Assembly: GCF_002160145.1 (NCBI RefSeq)
Contig: NZ_NFKA01000008.1
Span: forward strand, 1 to 64,000
Length of the DNA stretch: 64,000 nt
Source: Gemmiger sp. An194
Lineage (GTDB): Bacteria; Bacillota; Clostridia; Oscillospirales; Ruminococcaceae
Reading direction: 5' to 3'
Both the position numbers and the translations under genes were made by a program. The notes below the pieces were generated by a model. It saw only the letters and a list, made by a program, of their open reading frames with translations, was not told the origin of the DNA and ran no database searches. Positions 1 through 6,384 of the stretch are shown piece after piece (the first letter of the stretch is position 1; every line of letters starts with the position of its first letter).

Positions 1-48
1 GATGATGATTCACCAGATATCCCGACCGACAGTAGAATAAAGAAGTAA
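1..48 (+). CDS. 3' end of an unidentified gene (possibly tnpB)
   Basis: Frame 1 is open from the window edge to a TAA at 46-48 and encodes an acidic tail ending in SRIKK. The body of the gene lies outside the window, so the product cannot be identified. The hairpin array that starts six bases later looks like the 3' untranslated part of an IS605/TnpB unit, which makes a transposon-encoded nuclease the first guess, but 15 codons prove nothing. A short unrelated open frame is an alternative. Confidence 0.35.
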   Translation, partial: DDDSPDIPTDSRIKK

Positions 49-53
49 AAAAG

Positions 54-157
54 CAACGCCAAGTGCGGTTGGCGTTGTTCATTACGCACCTTTAGGTGCT
101 GCTGGAATAATGGCCCTTATAGGGCCGTTCTGCAAACCCCACGTTTAACGTGGGGTT
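54..157 (+). ncRNA. Array of four hairpins, omega-RNA-like / IS605 right-end candidate
   Basis: Four stem-loops follow one another: 54-62 with 69-77 (9 bp), 86-91 with 94-99 (6 bp, tiny loop), 112-117 with 121-126 (6 bp, 3-nt loop) and 135-144 with 148-157 (10 bp, 3-nt loop). All stems are perfect. Such runs of tight hairpins directly after an ORF are typical of the guide RNA scaffold and right end of IS200/IS605 (TnpB) elements; in those the guide begins just after the last hairpin. There is no T-run, so ordinary terminators are a poor explanation. The identification is inference from shape only. Confidence 0.45.
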
Positions 158-226
158 ATGATTACAGTGGCTAACAGATCCGCACCTGCGTTTCCAGTCC
201 GATACGAAGGAAAGCTTGGAACCGAA

Positions 227-1075
227 TCAGGGCAACTCTTTGGGCTTTTTGGGGGAAATGGTATTTCGAAGCCCCTGATGCAGCTGACCGTAATTTACCG
301 GCAGATCCACAGCCAGCAGGATTTTTGCAAACCAGACAAAGGCCATCAATACCAGAATCGGGATGACGCAGCAGGTTACCAGCATAACGGCCAGAGCCTC
401 GATAAAGCGGTTGACCATCTCACCGGCCTTGTCGGTGATGCCGGAAACTGCATTGGAAACGCCCTCGGTCACCGAGGAAACCAGGCTGGACCAAAAGCCC
501 TCTTCGGATTCGCTGGTGGTGTCCGTGCTGCTTTCGATTTCTTCGGCGGTTGCAGTGGCGGATTCAATGGTCGCCTCGATGGATGCCTGATAGGTGCTCT
601 CAATCATGTTGGAAAGCTTGACGCTGGCAGGAATCAGAAGGAAGATCAGCAGCCCGAAGATAACAAGCTTCGACGCCAACAGGCGAAGGCTGTCCCAGTC
701 GAACAGGATGTAAGCCACATAAAGCAAGCAGGCCAGAGGAATCAGCAGCGAGAAGGTGATGGAGCCGGTGATGGTCAGCAGATATTTTTCCAGGAAAATG
801 GCGCACAGGACCAGCAGAAAATGCGAACTCAGGTCCGCAAGTTTGTCGGCAATCGGGGTGGCCACATCGCCGGGAATCAGTGTGATCGCCGCCGAGGCGG
901 TTGCCGAAGCAGCGGACAGCTCCAGCACAGTGGTCTGCTTTTCCTCCAATGCGGTGAGGGTGCCCTTGTGGAAATCGGCGGACGAGGCAAAGCCGGACAG
1001 CACAAAAAAGGACAATACCGCGATCAGTACAGGGATTATGATGTGCAGGCTTTTCTTTTGTAAGGTTTCTTTCAT
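227..1075 (-). CDS. Multi-pass membrane protein of unknown function
   Basis: A 282-residue protein with no family I can name. A hydrophobic N-terminal segment (about 12-30) looks like a signal anchor. A short polar stretch (30-80) precedes three closely spaced membrane segments between about 86 and 152. A Ser/Thr/Glu-rich linker (about 160-195) separates these from a last long hydrophobic segment (about 225-258) and a Lys/Pro-rich tail. The start is supported by GAGGAG about 8 bases upstream. It is separated by 147 bases from the upstream minus-strand cluster and may be transcribed alone. The layout suggests an integral membrane protein with an extracytoplasmic loop; function unknown. Confidence 0.75.
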   Translation of the reverse strand: MKETLQKKSLHIIIPVLIAVLSFFVLSGFASSADFHKGTLTALEEKQTTVLELSAASATASAAITLIPGDVATPIADKLADLSSHFLLVLCAIFLEKYLLTITGSITFSLLIPLACLLYVAYILFDWDSLRLLASKLVIFGLLIFLLIPASVKLSNMIESTYQASIEATIESATATAEEIESSTDTTSESEEGFWSSLVSSVTEGVSNAVSGITDKAGEMVNRFIEALAVMLVTCCVIPILVLMAFVWFAKILLAVDLPVNYGQLHQGLRNTISPKKPKELP

Positions 1076-1222
1076 GATTGACTCTCCTCTTTTTTATTTG
1101 ACTGCCTTGATTTGCAGTTCGTTCCGGCAGGCAGCTTTGCTGTGCTTGTCACCTCCGTCAAGCTGCCTGCTCTCATAATGAGCTTTGTAATTTTCGCGAA
1201 GTATGCACAGGCGGGCCGCAAA

Positions 1223-1735
1223 TTAATATCCGCCTGTGTGCAATGTGTTGTGCATCCGCTCCAGCCCGGTGCCCAGGCCCTCGAAGCCTGCGCAGCGGCT
1301 GGGGCGGGTGTTCACCGCGTGGTCCAGCAGGGGCTGGGTCTGGCTGGCAGTGTCCAGGCACAGGTCCAGCGCCAGCACGTCCTCCCAGGCCCGGTTGAGA
1401 AAGGCAACCTCCCGGCGGCCGTGGGTGCGGGTGAGGGCGATGGCATCCGCCCGACGCAGATAGCCTTCTGTCTGTACCGGGTCGAACCCGGCGGCGGAAA
1501 GGCTTTCGGCCAGTCCCTGGCGGAACAGACCAGGCAGGTCCGCCCACTGGAAGGGGGCAACATCGTAGTACACGAAGGTATAACGGGTGTGGCAATGGAC
1601 CGCCAGCAGACACTTGCGCCCCTGCAGGTCGATGCAGTGCAGATCCCAGCAAAAACGCCGGTCCGGCTGGATGCCGTAGCCCGGCGTTTTCATTTTCAAA
1701 AACCGCTGCAGCGGAAAGGTCAGTCCCAGCTCCAT
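1223..1735 (-). CDS. DUF6933-like protein
   Basis: A 170-residue soluble protein beginning MELGLTFPLQ. The open frame extends further upstream, but this ATG has GAGGTG just ahead of it and overlaps the TGA of the upstream phosphoesterase (shared base 1735), so translational coupling fixes the start. The N-terminal pattern (GLT..LQ..LK, then a W..H...L.GRK.L...H..T.Y segment) resembles the DUF6933 family of small bacterial proteins with no known activity; I assign this from memory of the pattern only. It is the last gene of the six-gene unit that starts at 4368. Confidence 0.7.
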   Translation of the reverse strand: MELGLTFPLQRFLKMKTPGYGIQPDRRFCWDLHCIDLQGRKCLLAVHCHTRYTFVYYDVAPFQWADLPGLFRQGLAESLSAAGFDPVQTEGYLRRADAIALTRTHGRREVAFLNRAWEDVLALDLCLDTASQTQPLLDHAVNTRPSRCAGFEGLGTGLERMHNTLHTGGY

Positions 1736-2193
1736 CACTGCACCTCGTGGGGAATGAGAATTTTCTCCACCTGAATGCTTCCGTCCGAGACCTCTGCCGT
1801 CATCATGGTGATCTCCTGATGAAAGCGCCGAGGCCCGCAGGAGCCGGGATTGAGCCAAAGCAGGCCGTCCTTTTCCTCCTGCACGTATTTGTGGGAGTGG
1901 CCGAACAAAACAACATCCACGCCGGAAAGGTCTGCGGGCAGTTCCTTTTTGTTGTGGACCAGATAGAAGGTCACGCCACCCAGGGTGACAGTCAGGTCAT
2001 GGGGGATTTCTTCCGCCCATTCCTTATCGTTGTTTCCACGTACCACATACAGCGGTGCGTACTGCCGCAGCTGGTCCACGATGCTCTGTTTGTTGATGTC
2101 GCCGCCATGCAGGATAGCGTCGGCGGTTTTCAGATGCTCCAGCACCTCCGGCCGCAGCAGACCGTGAGTGTCGGAAAGAATGGCAAGCTTCAT
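1735..2193 (-). CDS. YfcE/MJ0936-type metallophosphoesterase
   Basis: A 152-residue protein of the calcineurin-like YfcE/MJ0936 family, the usual size. All metal-binding motifs are visible: SDTHG at the N-terminus, HGGD (about 29-32), GNND (about 53-56), a conserved H in the LVHN segment (about 79) and GHSH (about 97-100), followed by NPGS. Characterised members are Mn-dependent phosphodiesterases acting on small substrates; the physiological substrate here is unknown. Its start overlaps the stop of the flavodoxin gene by 4 bases (ATGA) and its stop overlaps the next start, so it is an internal gene of a coupled operon. Confidence 0.92.
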   Translation of the reverse strand: MKLAILSDTHGLLRPEVLEHLKTADAILHGGDINKQSIVDQLRQYAPLYVVRGNNDKEWAEEIPHDLTVTLGGVTFYLVHNKKELPADLSGVDVVLFGHSHKYVQEEKDGLLWLNPGSCGPRRFHQEITMMTAEVSDGSIQVEKILIPHEVQ

Positions 2194-2657
2194 GTTTGAA
2201 CCTCGTTTTCCAGTTTGTTTTGCACATCCCGATAAAACCGGCGGGCGTTGGAAAGGTCCTGTTCATCCGGGTGGCCTTTGGCGATGCCGCCCACCAGCTT
2301 GAAGGGACCGAAGGTATCGAAACCCTTGCAGCTGAATTCCCCCAGCACCGGGCAGTTCTTTTGGGCGGCGATCTCGGCCATTGCCTTCGCACCGGTGCCC
2401 TTTGCACCGCCGTAGGTGTAAACGAAAAACACCGGTTTGCCCTGGGGCAGCTGGCGGCGGGCAAACTCCACCACAGCCTTCTGGAATTCGAAGCCGTAGA
2501 TGCCGGAGGCAAAGCCCACGCAGCCGTAGTCCGCAAGGCTGGCGGTCTTCGGTTTGGTCACGTCGATCAGGTCGATCTCGCCCGCATCGGCCATGGCCTG
2601 CAGCACCTTCAGGGTGTTGCCATGGTGGCGGGAGTAGTAGCAAACGGCGGTTTTCAT
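2190..2657 (-). CDS. Flavodoxin family protein
   Basis: A 155-residue flavodoxin-fold protein. The N-terminus AVCYYSRHHGNT is the FMN phosphate-binding loop of the flavodoxin family, and the region YTYGGAKGTG (about 80-89) matches the second FMN loop. It is expected to carry FMN and act in electron transfer or as a small NAD(P)H-dependent reductase; the partner is unknown. The start ATG lies in a 4-base ATGA overlap with the SDR gene upstream, and its TGA overlaps the phosphoesterase start. The frame is open much further upstream, but that extension runs antiparallel through the SDR gene in another frame and is not coding. Confidence 0.88.
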   Translation of the reverse strand: MKTAVCYYSRHHGNTLKVLQAMADAGEIDLIDVTKPKTASLADYGCVGFASGIYGFEFQKAVVEFARRQLPQGKPVFFVYTYGGAKGTGAKAMAEIAAQKNCPVLGEFSCKGFDTFGPFKLVGGIAKGHPDEQDLSNARRFYRDVQNKLENEVQT

Positions 2658-3376
2658 GGATTGTTCCCTCCTTGCAGGGTCCAGCCGAAGTCGTTGTGGT
2701 AGATCATCTGGCGGGTCATGCCGCCGTCGATGCAGATGTTCTCGCCGGTGATAAAGCCCGCCTTGTCCGAGCAGAGGAACAGCACCATGTTGGCAATGTC
2801 CAGCGGGTTGCCCACCCGACCGGCGGGGTGCTGGTCCGCGTCCGGGCCCTGGTATACCGTGTAATCCGTGTCGATCCAGCCGGGGGAGATGGAGTTCACC
2901 CGCACCCGGCCCGCCAGGCTCACCGCCAGCGCGTGGGTCAGAGCCGAGATGCCGCCCTTGGCCGCGGTGTAGCTTTCGGTCTGGGGTTGGCTCATCCGGT
3001 CCCGGGAAGAGGAGATGTTCACAATGGCCGCCCCGGGCGCAAAATGGGGGGCGAACAGCTTGGACAGATAAAAGGGGGCGGCAACACCCACCCGCAATGC
3101 GTAATTGAACTCCTCGTAGCTGCATTCGTCGATGCCCTTCATCAGGGGCAGGGCATTGTTGATGAGATAGTCCACATGGCCGTGGTCGGCAATGACTTTT
3201 TGGGCAAAGCGTTCTAGAACGGTCTGGTCGGCAATATCACCCACAAAACAGTCGTTTTCCAGCAGGTCGATGATGCACACCAGAGCGCCAGCCTTGCGGA
3301 ACTCCTCGGCAATGGCCTTGCCGATGCCCTTGGCTCCGCCGGTGATCACCACCACCTTGTTTTCAAATTCCGGCAT
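2654..3376 (-). CDS. SDR family oxidoreductase
   Basis: A 240-residue classical short-chain dehydrogenase. The cofactor motif is TGGAKGIG (about 12-19), the NNA-type motif appears as INNAL (about 73), the catalytic serine lies in ISSS (about 123-125) and YTAAK (about 139-143) gives the Tyr/Lys pair. PGWIDT and the late GENICIDGG motif are also typical. An NAD(P)-dependent oxidoreductase is certain; the substrate is not. It lies 12 bases downstream of the deformylase-like gene and overlaps the flavodoxin gene by 4 bases, so the six genes probably form one transcript. Confidence 0.93.
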   Translation of the reverse strand: MPEFENKVVVITGGAKGIGKAIAEEFRKAGALVCIIDLLENDCFVGDIADQTVLERFAQKVIADHGHVDYLINNALPLMKGIDECSYEEFNYALRVGVAAPFYLSKLFAPHFAPGAAIVNISSSRDRMSQPQTESYTAAKGGISALTHALAVSLAGRVRVNSISPGWIDTDYTVYQGPDADQHPAGRVGNPLDIANMVLFLCSDKAGFITGENICIDGGMTRQMIYHNDFGWTLQGGNNP

Positions 3377-3388
3377 GGGAACCCCTCC

Positions 3389-3799
3389 TTAAATGATGAT
3401 GCCTTCGCAGTGGTCGATCTCGTGCTGGATGATCTGGGCCGTCCAGCCGGTGAAGGTCTTCAGACGCTCCTGGAATTTCTCGTTCTGCCAGCGCACCTTG
3501 ATGGACTGCCAGCGCTTGGTGGGGCGGGTGCCGGTGAGGGAAAGGCATCCCTCCTCGGTGTCGTAGGGGCCGGATTTTTTGATGATCTCCGGGTTGAACA
3601 TCACGGTGTAGCCGCCCTCGTCCTCAAAGGCGATGATGCGCTTGTTCACGCCGATCATGTTGGCGGCCATGCCCACGCAGCCGTCCTGGTGGTGCTCCAG
3701 CGTCTCCAGCAGGTCCAGCGCAACGGAAATGTCCTTGGGGGTGGCAGGCTCGGCCTTTTGGGCCAGAAATGCTTCGTCCTTGCAGATGTCTCGAATCAT
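3389..3799 (-). CDS. Peptide deformylase family protein with altered motif 1
   Basis: A 136-residue member of the polypeptide deformylase family, shorter than the ~150-190 of typical Def. Motif 2 is EEGCLSL (metal-binding Cys) and motif 3 is QHEIDH (two His ligands and the catalytic Glu), so the metal site is intact. Motif 1, normally GxGLAAxQ, reads VGMAANMIG: the conserved Gln that supports the transition state is replaced by Met. Variants of this type occur as a second deformylase in Clostridia, as far as I recall, and their activity is less clear. Overlaps the SGNH gene by 4 bases. Confidence 0.88.
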   Translation of the reverse strand: MIRDICKDEAFLAQKAEPATPKDISVALDLLETLEHHQDGCVGMAANMIGVNKRIIAFEDEGGYTVMFNPEIIKKSGPYDTEEGCLSLTGTRPTKRWQSIKVRWQNEKFQERLKTFTGWTAQIIQHEIDHCEGIII

Positions 3800-4368
3800 G
3801 GTTGGTTCTCCTTATGGGTTTGAATCACCGACGCGATGGTCTCGGCAGCGAGGCGGGAGCCCGCTTCGCTGGGATGAACACCGTCGGCGGCGTATAGGTT
3901 TTGGGTGTCGGCCAGCTGGTAAAACCGCAGCCCCACCTCGGCAAGGAGGGCGTGGTTTTCCCGGGCGGCAGTGCGGTAGGCTTCGGCCAGACCGTGGGCC
4001 ATTTCGTCGTAGTTCCAGCCCTTGGCTGCCAGTTTGGTACTGCCTTTCTGGTAGGCCCAGGTGGCATAGAGAACGGGCGCAGCCCCGGCTGCCTGAATCT
4101 GTGCGCACAACTGCCTTGCACTGGCGAAAAAGCGCTCAGGGGAGGAAAACGGCCCGTGGCTCATCTCCTGCAGGATCACATAGTCCCAGTGCTCCCGGCT
4201 CAGCGCTGTCTGGGTCTGCGTACCCAGACGGGTTTTGGGGTTCAGCTGCTCCGAAAGCCTTGCCCCGCCTCGGGTGTGGTGCACCACCTGCGCGCCGGTC
4301 AGCTGTGCCAGCATCCGGGGCATATCGTTTGCAAAGGTCAGGCTGTTGCCCAGCATGAGAATGCGCAT
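3796..4368 (-). CDS. SGNH/GDSL-type hydrolase
   Basis: A 190-residue SGNH hydrolase without a signal peptide, so cytoplasmic. Block I is LGNSLTF (nucleophile Ser9), a Gly-rich RGGARL segment follows at about 34, block III is DYVILQEMS (about 63-71), and block V is DGVHPSEAGS, giving the catalytic Asp/His near residue 162-165. The family hydrolyses esters of lipids or carbohydrates; the substrate cannot be predicted. It is the first gene of the six-gene unit, read from a TTGTTC-17-TATAAT promoter just upstream. Confidence 0.88.
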   Translation of the reverse strand: MRILMLGNSLTFANDMPRMLAQLTGAQVVHHTRGGARLSEQLNPKTRLGTQTQTALSREHWDYVILQEMSHGPFSSPERFFASARQLCAQIQAAGAAPVLYATWAYQKGSTKLAAKGWNYDEMAHGLAEAYRTAARENHALLAEVGLRFYQLADTQNLYAADGVHPSEAGSRLAAETIASVIQTHKENQP

Positions 4369-4401
4369 AGTACCGCTCCTTACCCGGTTTGTATCACTTG
4401 T

Positions 4402-4430
4402 ATTATATATGGTTGCGCGGGCGGGAACAA
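4402..4430 (-). promoter_or_regulatory. Sigma-A-type promoter of the SGNH-to-DUF6933 operon
   Basis: On the minus strand TTGTTC (4430-4425) and a perfect TATAAT (4407-4402) are separated by 17 bases, about 35 bases before the SGNH start codon. This is the only good promoter seen upstream of the six coupled genes. Confidence 0.65.
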
Positions 4431-4456
4431 GCCCTGCGGAGGAACGCTGTGTCCGA

Positions 4457-4501
4457 TAAAAACGCCCGGCGGGATCGTGATGATCCTGCCGGGCGTTTTG
4501 C
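4457..4501. terminator. Bidirectional intrinsic terminator
   Basis: A GC-rich stem (AACGCCCGGC at 4461-4470 with its complement at 4488-4497, extended by GGGATC/GATCC) is flanked by A-runs and T-runs on both sides. On the minus strand it lies directly after the rhodanese gene. Confidence 0.8.
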
Positions 4502-4518
4502 GAAGGTTTTCAAAAAAA

Positions 4519-4911
4519 TTACTGCTCGGTCTCGTAGGGCCAGGTGTTGATGCCGCCGAATTCGTAAATGCCGGTGTAGCCCAGCTCTGCCAGGGCGGCG
4601 GAGGCGGTTTTGCTGCGGTTGCCGCTGCGGCAGTAGACCAGCACAGTGGAATCCTTTTCCGGAATGACCGCTGCGGCGGTGTCCTCATCGATGGTGCCCA
4701 CAGGCAGCAGGATCGCGCCGGGAATATGGCCGCCGTCGTATTCGCTCTGCTCCCGCACGTCCAGGATAATGACCTCTTCGGTGTCCATCATTTCTTTTGC
4801 CTTTTCCTGGCTGATTTGCTGGTAGGAGCCGCTGGCTGCCGTTCCGCCGCAGCCGGTGAGCAGCAGAATGGGAGAGAGCAGGCAGAGCAGTGCGGAAAAA
4901 ATACGTTTCAT
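4519..4911 (-). CDS. Rhodanese-like domain lipoprotein
   Basis: A 130-residue exported protein. Residues 1-21 form a lipoprotein signal ending LLTGC with Cys21 as the lipidation site. A single rhodanese domain fills the rest, with DVREQSEYDGGHIPGA (about 51-66) and the active loop VYCRSGNRS with catalytic Cys94. It should sit on the outer face of the membrane and could carry persulfide or act in redox; partners are unknown. The chosen ATG has AGAGGT about 7 bases upstream; the frame is open 30 codons further but through the promoter. It is monocistronic, with its own promoter and terminator. Confidence 0.9.
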   Translation of the reverse strand: MKRIFSALLCLLSPILLLTGCGGTAASGSYQQISQEKAKEMMDTEEVIILDVREQSEYDGGHIPGAILLPVGTIDEDTAAAVIPEKDSTVLVYCRSGNRSKTASAALAELGYTGIYEFGGINTWPYETEQ

Positions 4912-4971
4912 GCAGATACCTCTTTTGGGGAACGCCGCGGCGTTCCGGTGTAAAAACTGTTTTGTGCCCCT

Positions 4972-5001
4972 ATCATACCGTTTGAATGGTGAAGCTGTCA
5001 A
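4972..5001 (-). promoter_or_regulatory. Promoter of the rhodanese gene
   Basis: On the minus strand TTGACA (5001-4996) and TATGAT (4977-4972) are spaced by 18 bases, about 60 bases before the start codon. Confidence 0.65.
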
Positions 5002-5084
5002 CGCTTGAATGAGATGAGATCACAGAAGAGAAATGCGGATCAAGTCTGGCCTGTTCGTTCAGCACAATGTGCCCCTCGGAGAGG

Positions 5085-5735
5085 CTAGTGGCCGTACTGG
5101 TGCAGAAAGCGGGCAGCGCGCCTAGCCACCGCCTTTCGAGGGCAGTCCAGCAGGCTTTGTGCGAACCGCAGCATGTCAGCCTGGTGGTTGGATTCATCAA
5201 AATAGTGATCGAAGCAGTCCAGAACATGACCACACAGCACGCGAGTGCACTCGGGAGATGGCTCGCCATGGTGCAGATAAACGATGTGCGGCACTTCCAG
5301 CAGTCGTTTGGTTATGTCCGGTTCCCACTCCGGTCTGGCTTGTACAATTTTCCAGGCGTTCCCCGCCACATTGGCCGCGGTGATCATCTGCGGGCAACGA
5401 AGCAGAGCAAAATATTCTTCATACAAGCGGGAAAAGTGATTTTCCGTGTCCACCGCCGCCAGATTAGCCAGGATCAGAATGCCATCCCATTTGACAAAGC
5501 TGTTAGCATCGTGCAGCCAGCTTGCAATCTCATCAAAATAAGAATAGACGATTCTGGGCTGCTGCTCACTCAATATACGGATGGCTTTTGTGCAGCTGTA
5601 GCGTACCGGGCTGTGCTCGGTTTGGACGATGGAGAAAAACGATTCCAAAAGCTCCCGATTCCCTCCCGCCTGAATCGCCAGCGGTACAAGTTCTGGTTTT
5701 GTTTTCAGGTATGCCAGCAGAGAGTGCTTATCCAT
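5085..5735 (-). CDS. HEAT-like helical repeat protein, unknown function
   Basis: A 216-residue protein made almost entirely of amphipathic helices of about 35-40 residues, as in HEAT-like or DNA-alkylation-repeat folds. There is no signal peptide or membrane segment. The segment SPVRYSCTKAIRILSEQ and the later SFVKWDGILILANLA look like successive repeats. Such proteins are usually binding scaffolds; no catalytic motif is visible. The start is chosen because GGAAGGAG lies 6 bases upstream; an earlier in-frame ATG lacks this. Its promoter occupies the gap next to the truncated sigK. Confidence 0.75.
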   Translation of the reverse strand: MDKHSLLAYLKTKPELVPLAIQAGGNRELLESFFSIVQTEHSPVRYSCTKAIRILSEQQPRIVYSYFDEIASWLHDANSFVKWDGILILANLAAVDTENHFSRLYEEYFALLRCPQMITAANVAGNAWKIVQARPEWEPDITKRLLEVPHIVYLHHGEPSPECTRVLCGHVLDCFDHYFDESNHQADMLRFAQSLLDCPRKAVARRAARFLHQYGH

Positions 5736-5779
5736 CAAAAACTCCTTCCCGGCCCGGGCAGGCAGCAATTTTTGCTTAT

Positions 5780-5808
5780 ATTGTAGCGCATTCAGGCAAA
5801 GGGAACAA
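5780..5808 (-). promoter_or_regulatory. Promoter of the helical repeat gene
   Basis: TTGTTC (5808-5803) and TACAAT (5785-5780) on the minus strand with a 17-base spacer. It lies only 20 bases beyond the inverted repeat at the end of sigK. Confidence 0.55.
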
Positions 5809-5827
5809 GCAGCGAGCGGATAGCGGC

Positions 5828-5870
5828 TGTATTGAAAATGCGCTTATGTGAGGATTGCATTTTCAATACA
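5828..5870. repeat. 14-bp inverted repeat at the sigK breakpoint
   Basis: TGTATTGAAAATGC occurs at 5828-5841 on the plus strand and again, exactly, on the minus strand at 5870-5857, with 15 bases between. The minus-strand copy encodes the CIENA of sigma-K, the codons at which skin elements interrupt sigK in Bacillus. The plus-strand copy also reads CIENALM and then a stop. It has no T-run and low GC, so it is not an ordinary terminator. It could be a recombinase attachment site or the scar of an inversion. Confidence 0.7.
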
Positions 5871-6188
5871 ACGGGACGCATAGGTGGAAAAGCGCACCTG
5901 CTTGGTGCTGTCGAAGCTGCCCACCGCTTTGATCAGGCCGATGGTGCCGATGCTGATCAGATCTTCCGCATCTCCGGGTAGGGCACAGTATTTTTTAACG
6001 ATATGGGCCACCAGGCGCAGGTTGTGCTGAATGATGGTGTCCCGCGCTTCCAGGTCACCCCGGCGCAGGGCCGCGAAGGCCTCCACCTCCTGGCGTGGGG
6101 TCAGCGGGCGGGGAAAGCTGCCGCTTTCCAGATGAAGCGCCAGATACAGCACCTGACTGGCCAGAAATTGCAGGAATACCTCAAGCAT
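5844..6188 (-). pseudogene. sigK: 5' half of sigK (sporulation sigma factor K), interrupted or truncated
   Basis: 114 residues matching only the N-terminal half of sigma-K. Residues 1-25 form a hydrophobic pro-sequence ending in SGSFPRPL, as in membrane-held pro-sigma-K. Region 2 follows: HNLRLVAHIVKKY, GDAEDLISIGTIGLIKAV and FSTYASRCIENAIL, then TAA. Full-length sigma-K is about 235 residues; regions 3 and 4 are missing. The break falls at CIEN, where the skin element splits sigK in Bacillus subtilis. No 3' half is visible in this window. A start with AAAGGAGG 7 bases upstream shows the 5' half is otherwise intact. Either a skin-like element separates the halves or the gene is a relic. Confidence 0.85.
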
Positions 6189-6211
6189 AAAAAAGCCTCC
6201 TTTTTTGAATG

Positions 6212-6217
6212 TGTATG
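6212..6217 (-). promoter_or_regulatory. Possible sigma-E-type -10 element upstream of sigK
   Basis: CATACA on the minus strand, 23 bases before the start, followed by CATT. It resembles the -10 of sigma-E/sigma-K promoters (CATACAnT), the class that drives sigK in Bacillus. A weak GCAATAT lies upstream at a somewhat short distance. Suggestive only. Confidence 0.35.
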
Positions 6218-6323
6218 GAAATTCGGCGGATATTGCCTGCTATAGCCTATGCGCTCTGCAGGCAGAGCAAAACCAAAAGGCGCTGTACCCGGGAACTCCT
6301 GGCTGCGGAAAATCGGCGGCAGT

Positions 6324-6329
6324 GCTATA
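6324..6329 (+). promoter_or_regulatory. TATAAT -10 element ahead of the 6385 gene
   Basis: A perfect TATAAT 55 bases upstream of the start codon; no convincing -35 is seen at the right distance. Confidence 0.4.
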
Positions 6330-6384
6330 ATAAGAAAAAGGTAAGGAACGCCAAGCGCGGGCCGGATATGTGAGGAGGGCTTTT

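Noticed and set aside
1735-1858. Longer N-terminus for the DUF6933-like protein
   Set aside because: The extension overlaps the phosphoesterase gene out of frame; the ATG at 1735 has a ribosome binding site and a coupled overlap.
1-5843. Whole left part as a skin-type prophage inside sigK
   Set aside because: No phage, recombinase or DNA-processing gene is seen; the genes look like ordinary chromosomal operons. The left border may be beyond the window, so it is not excluded, only unsupported.
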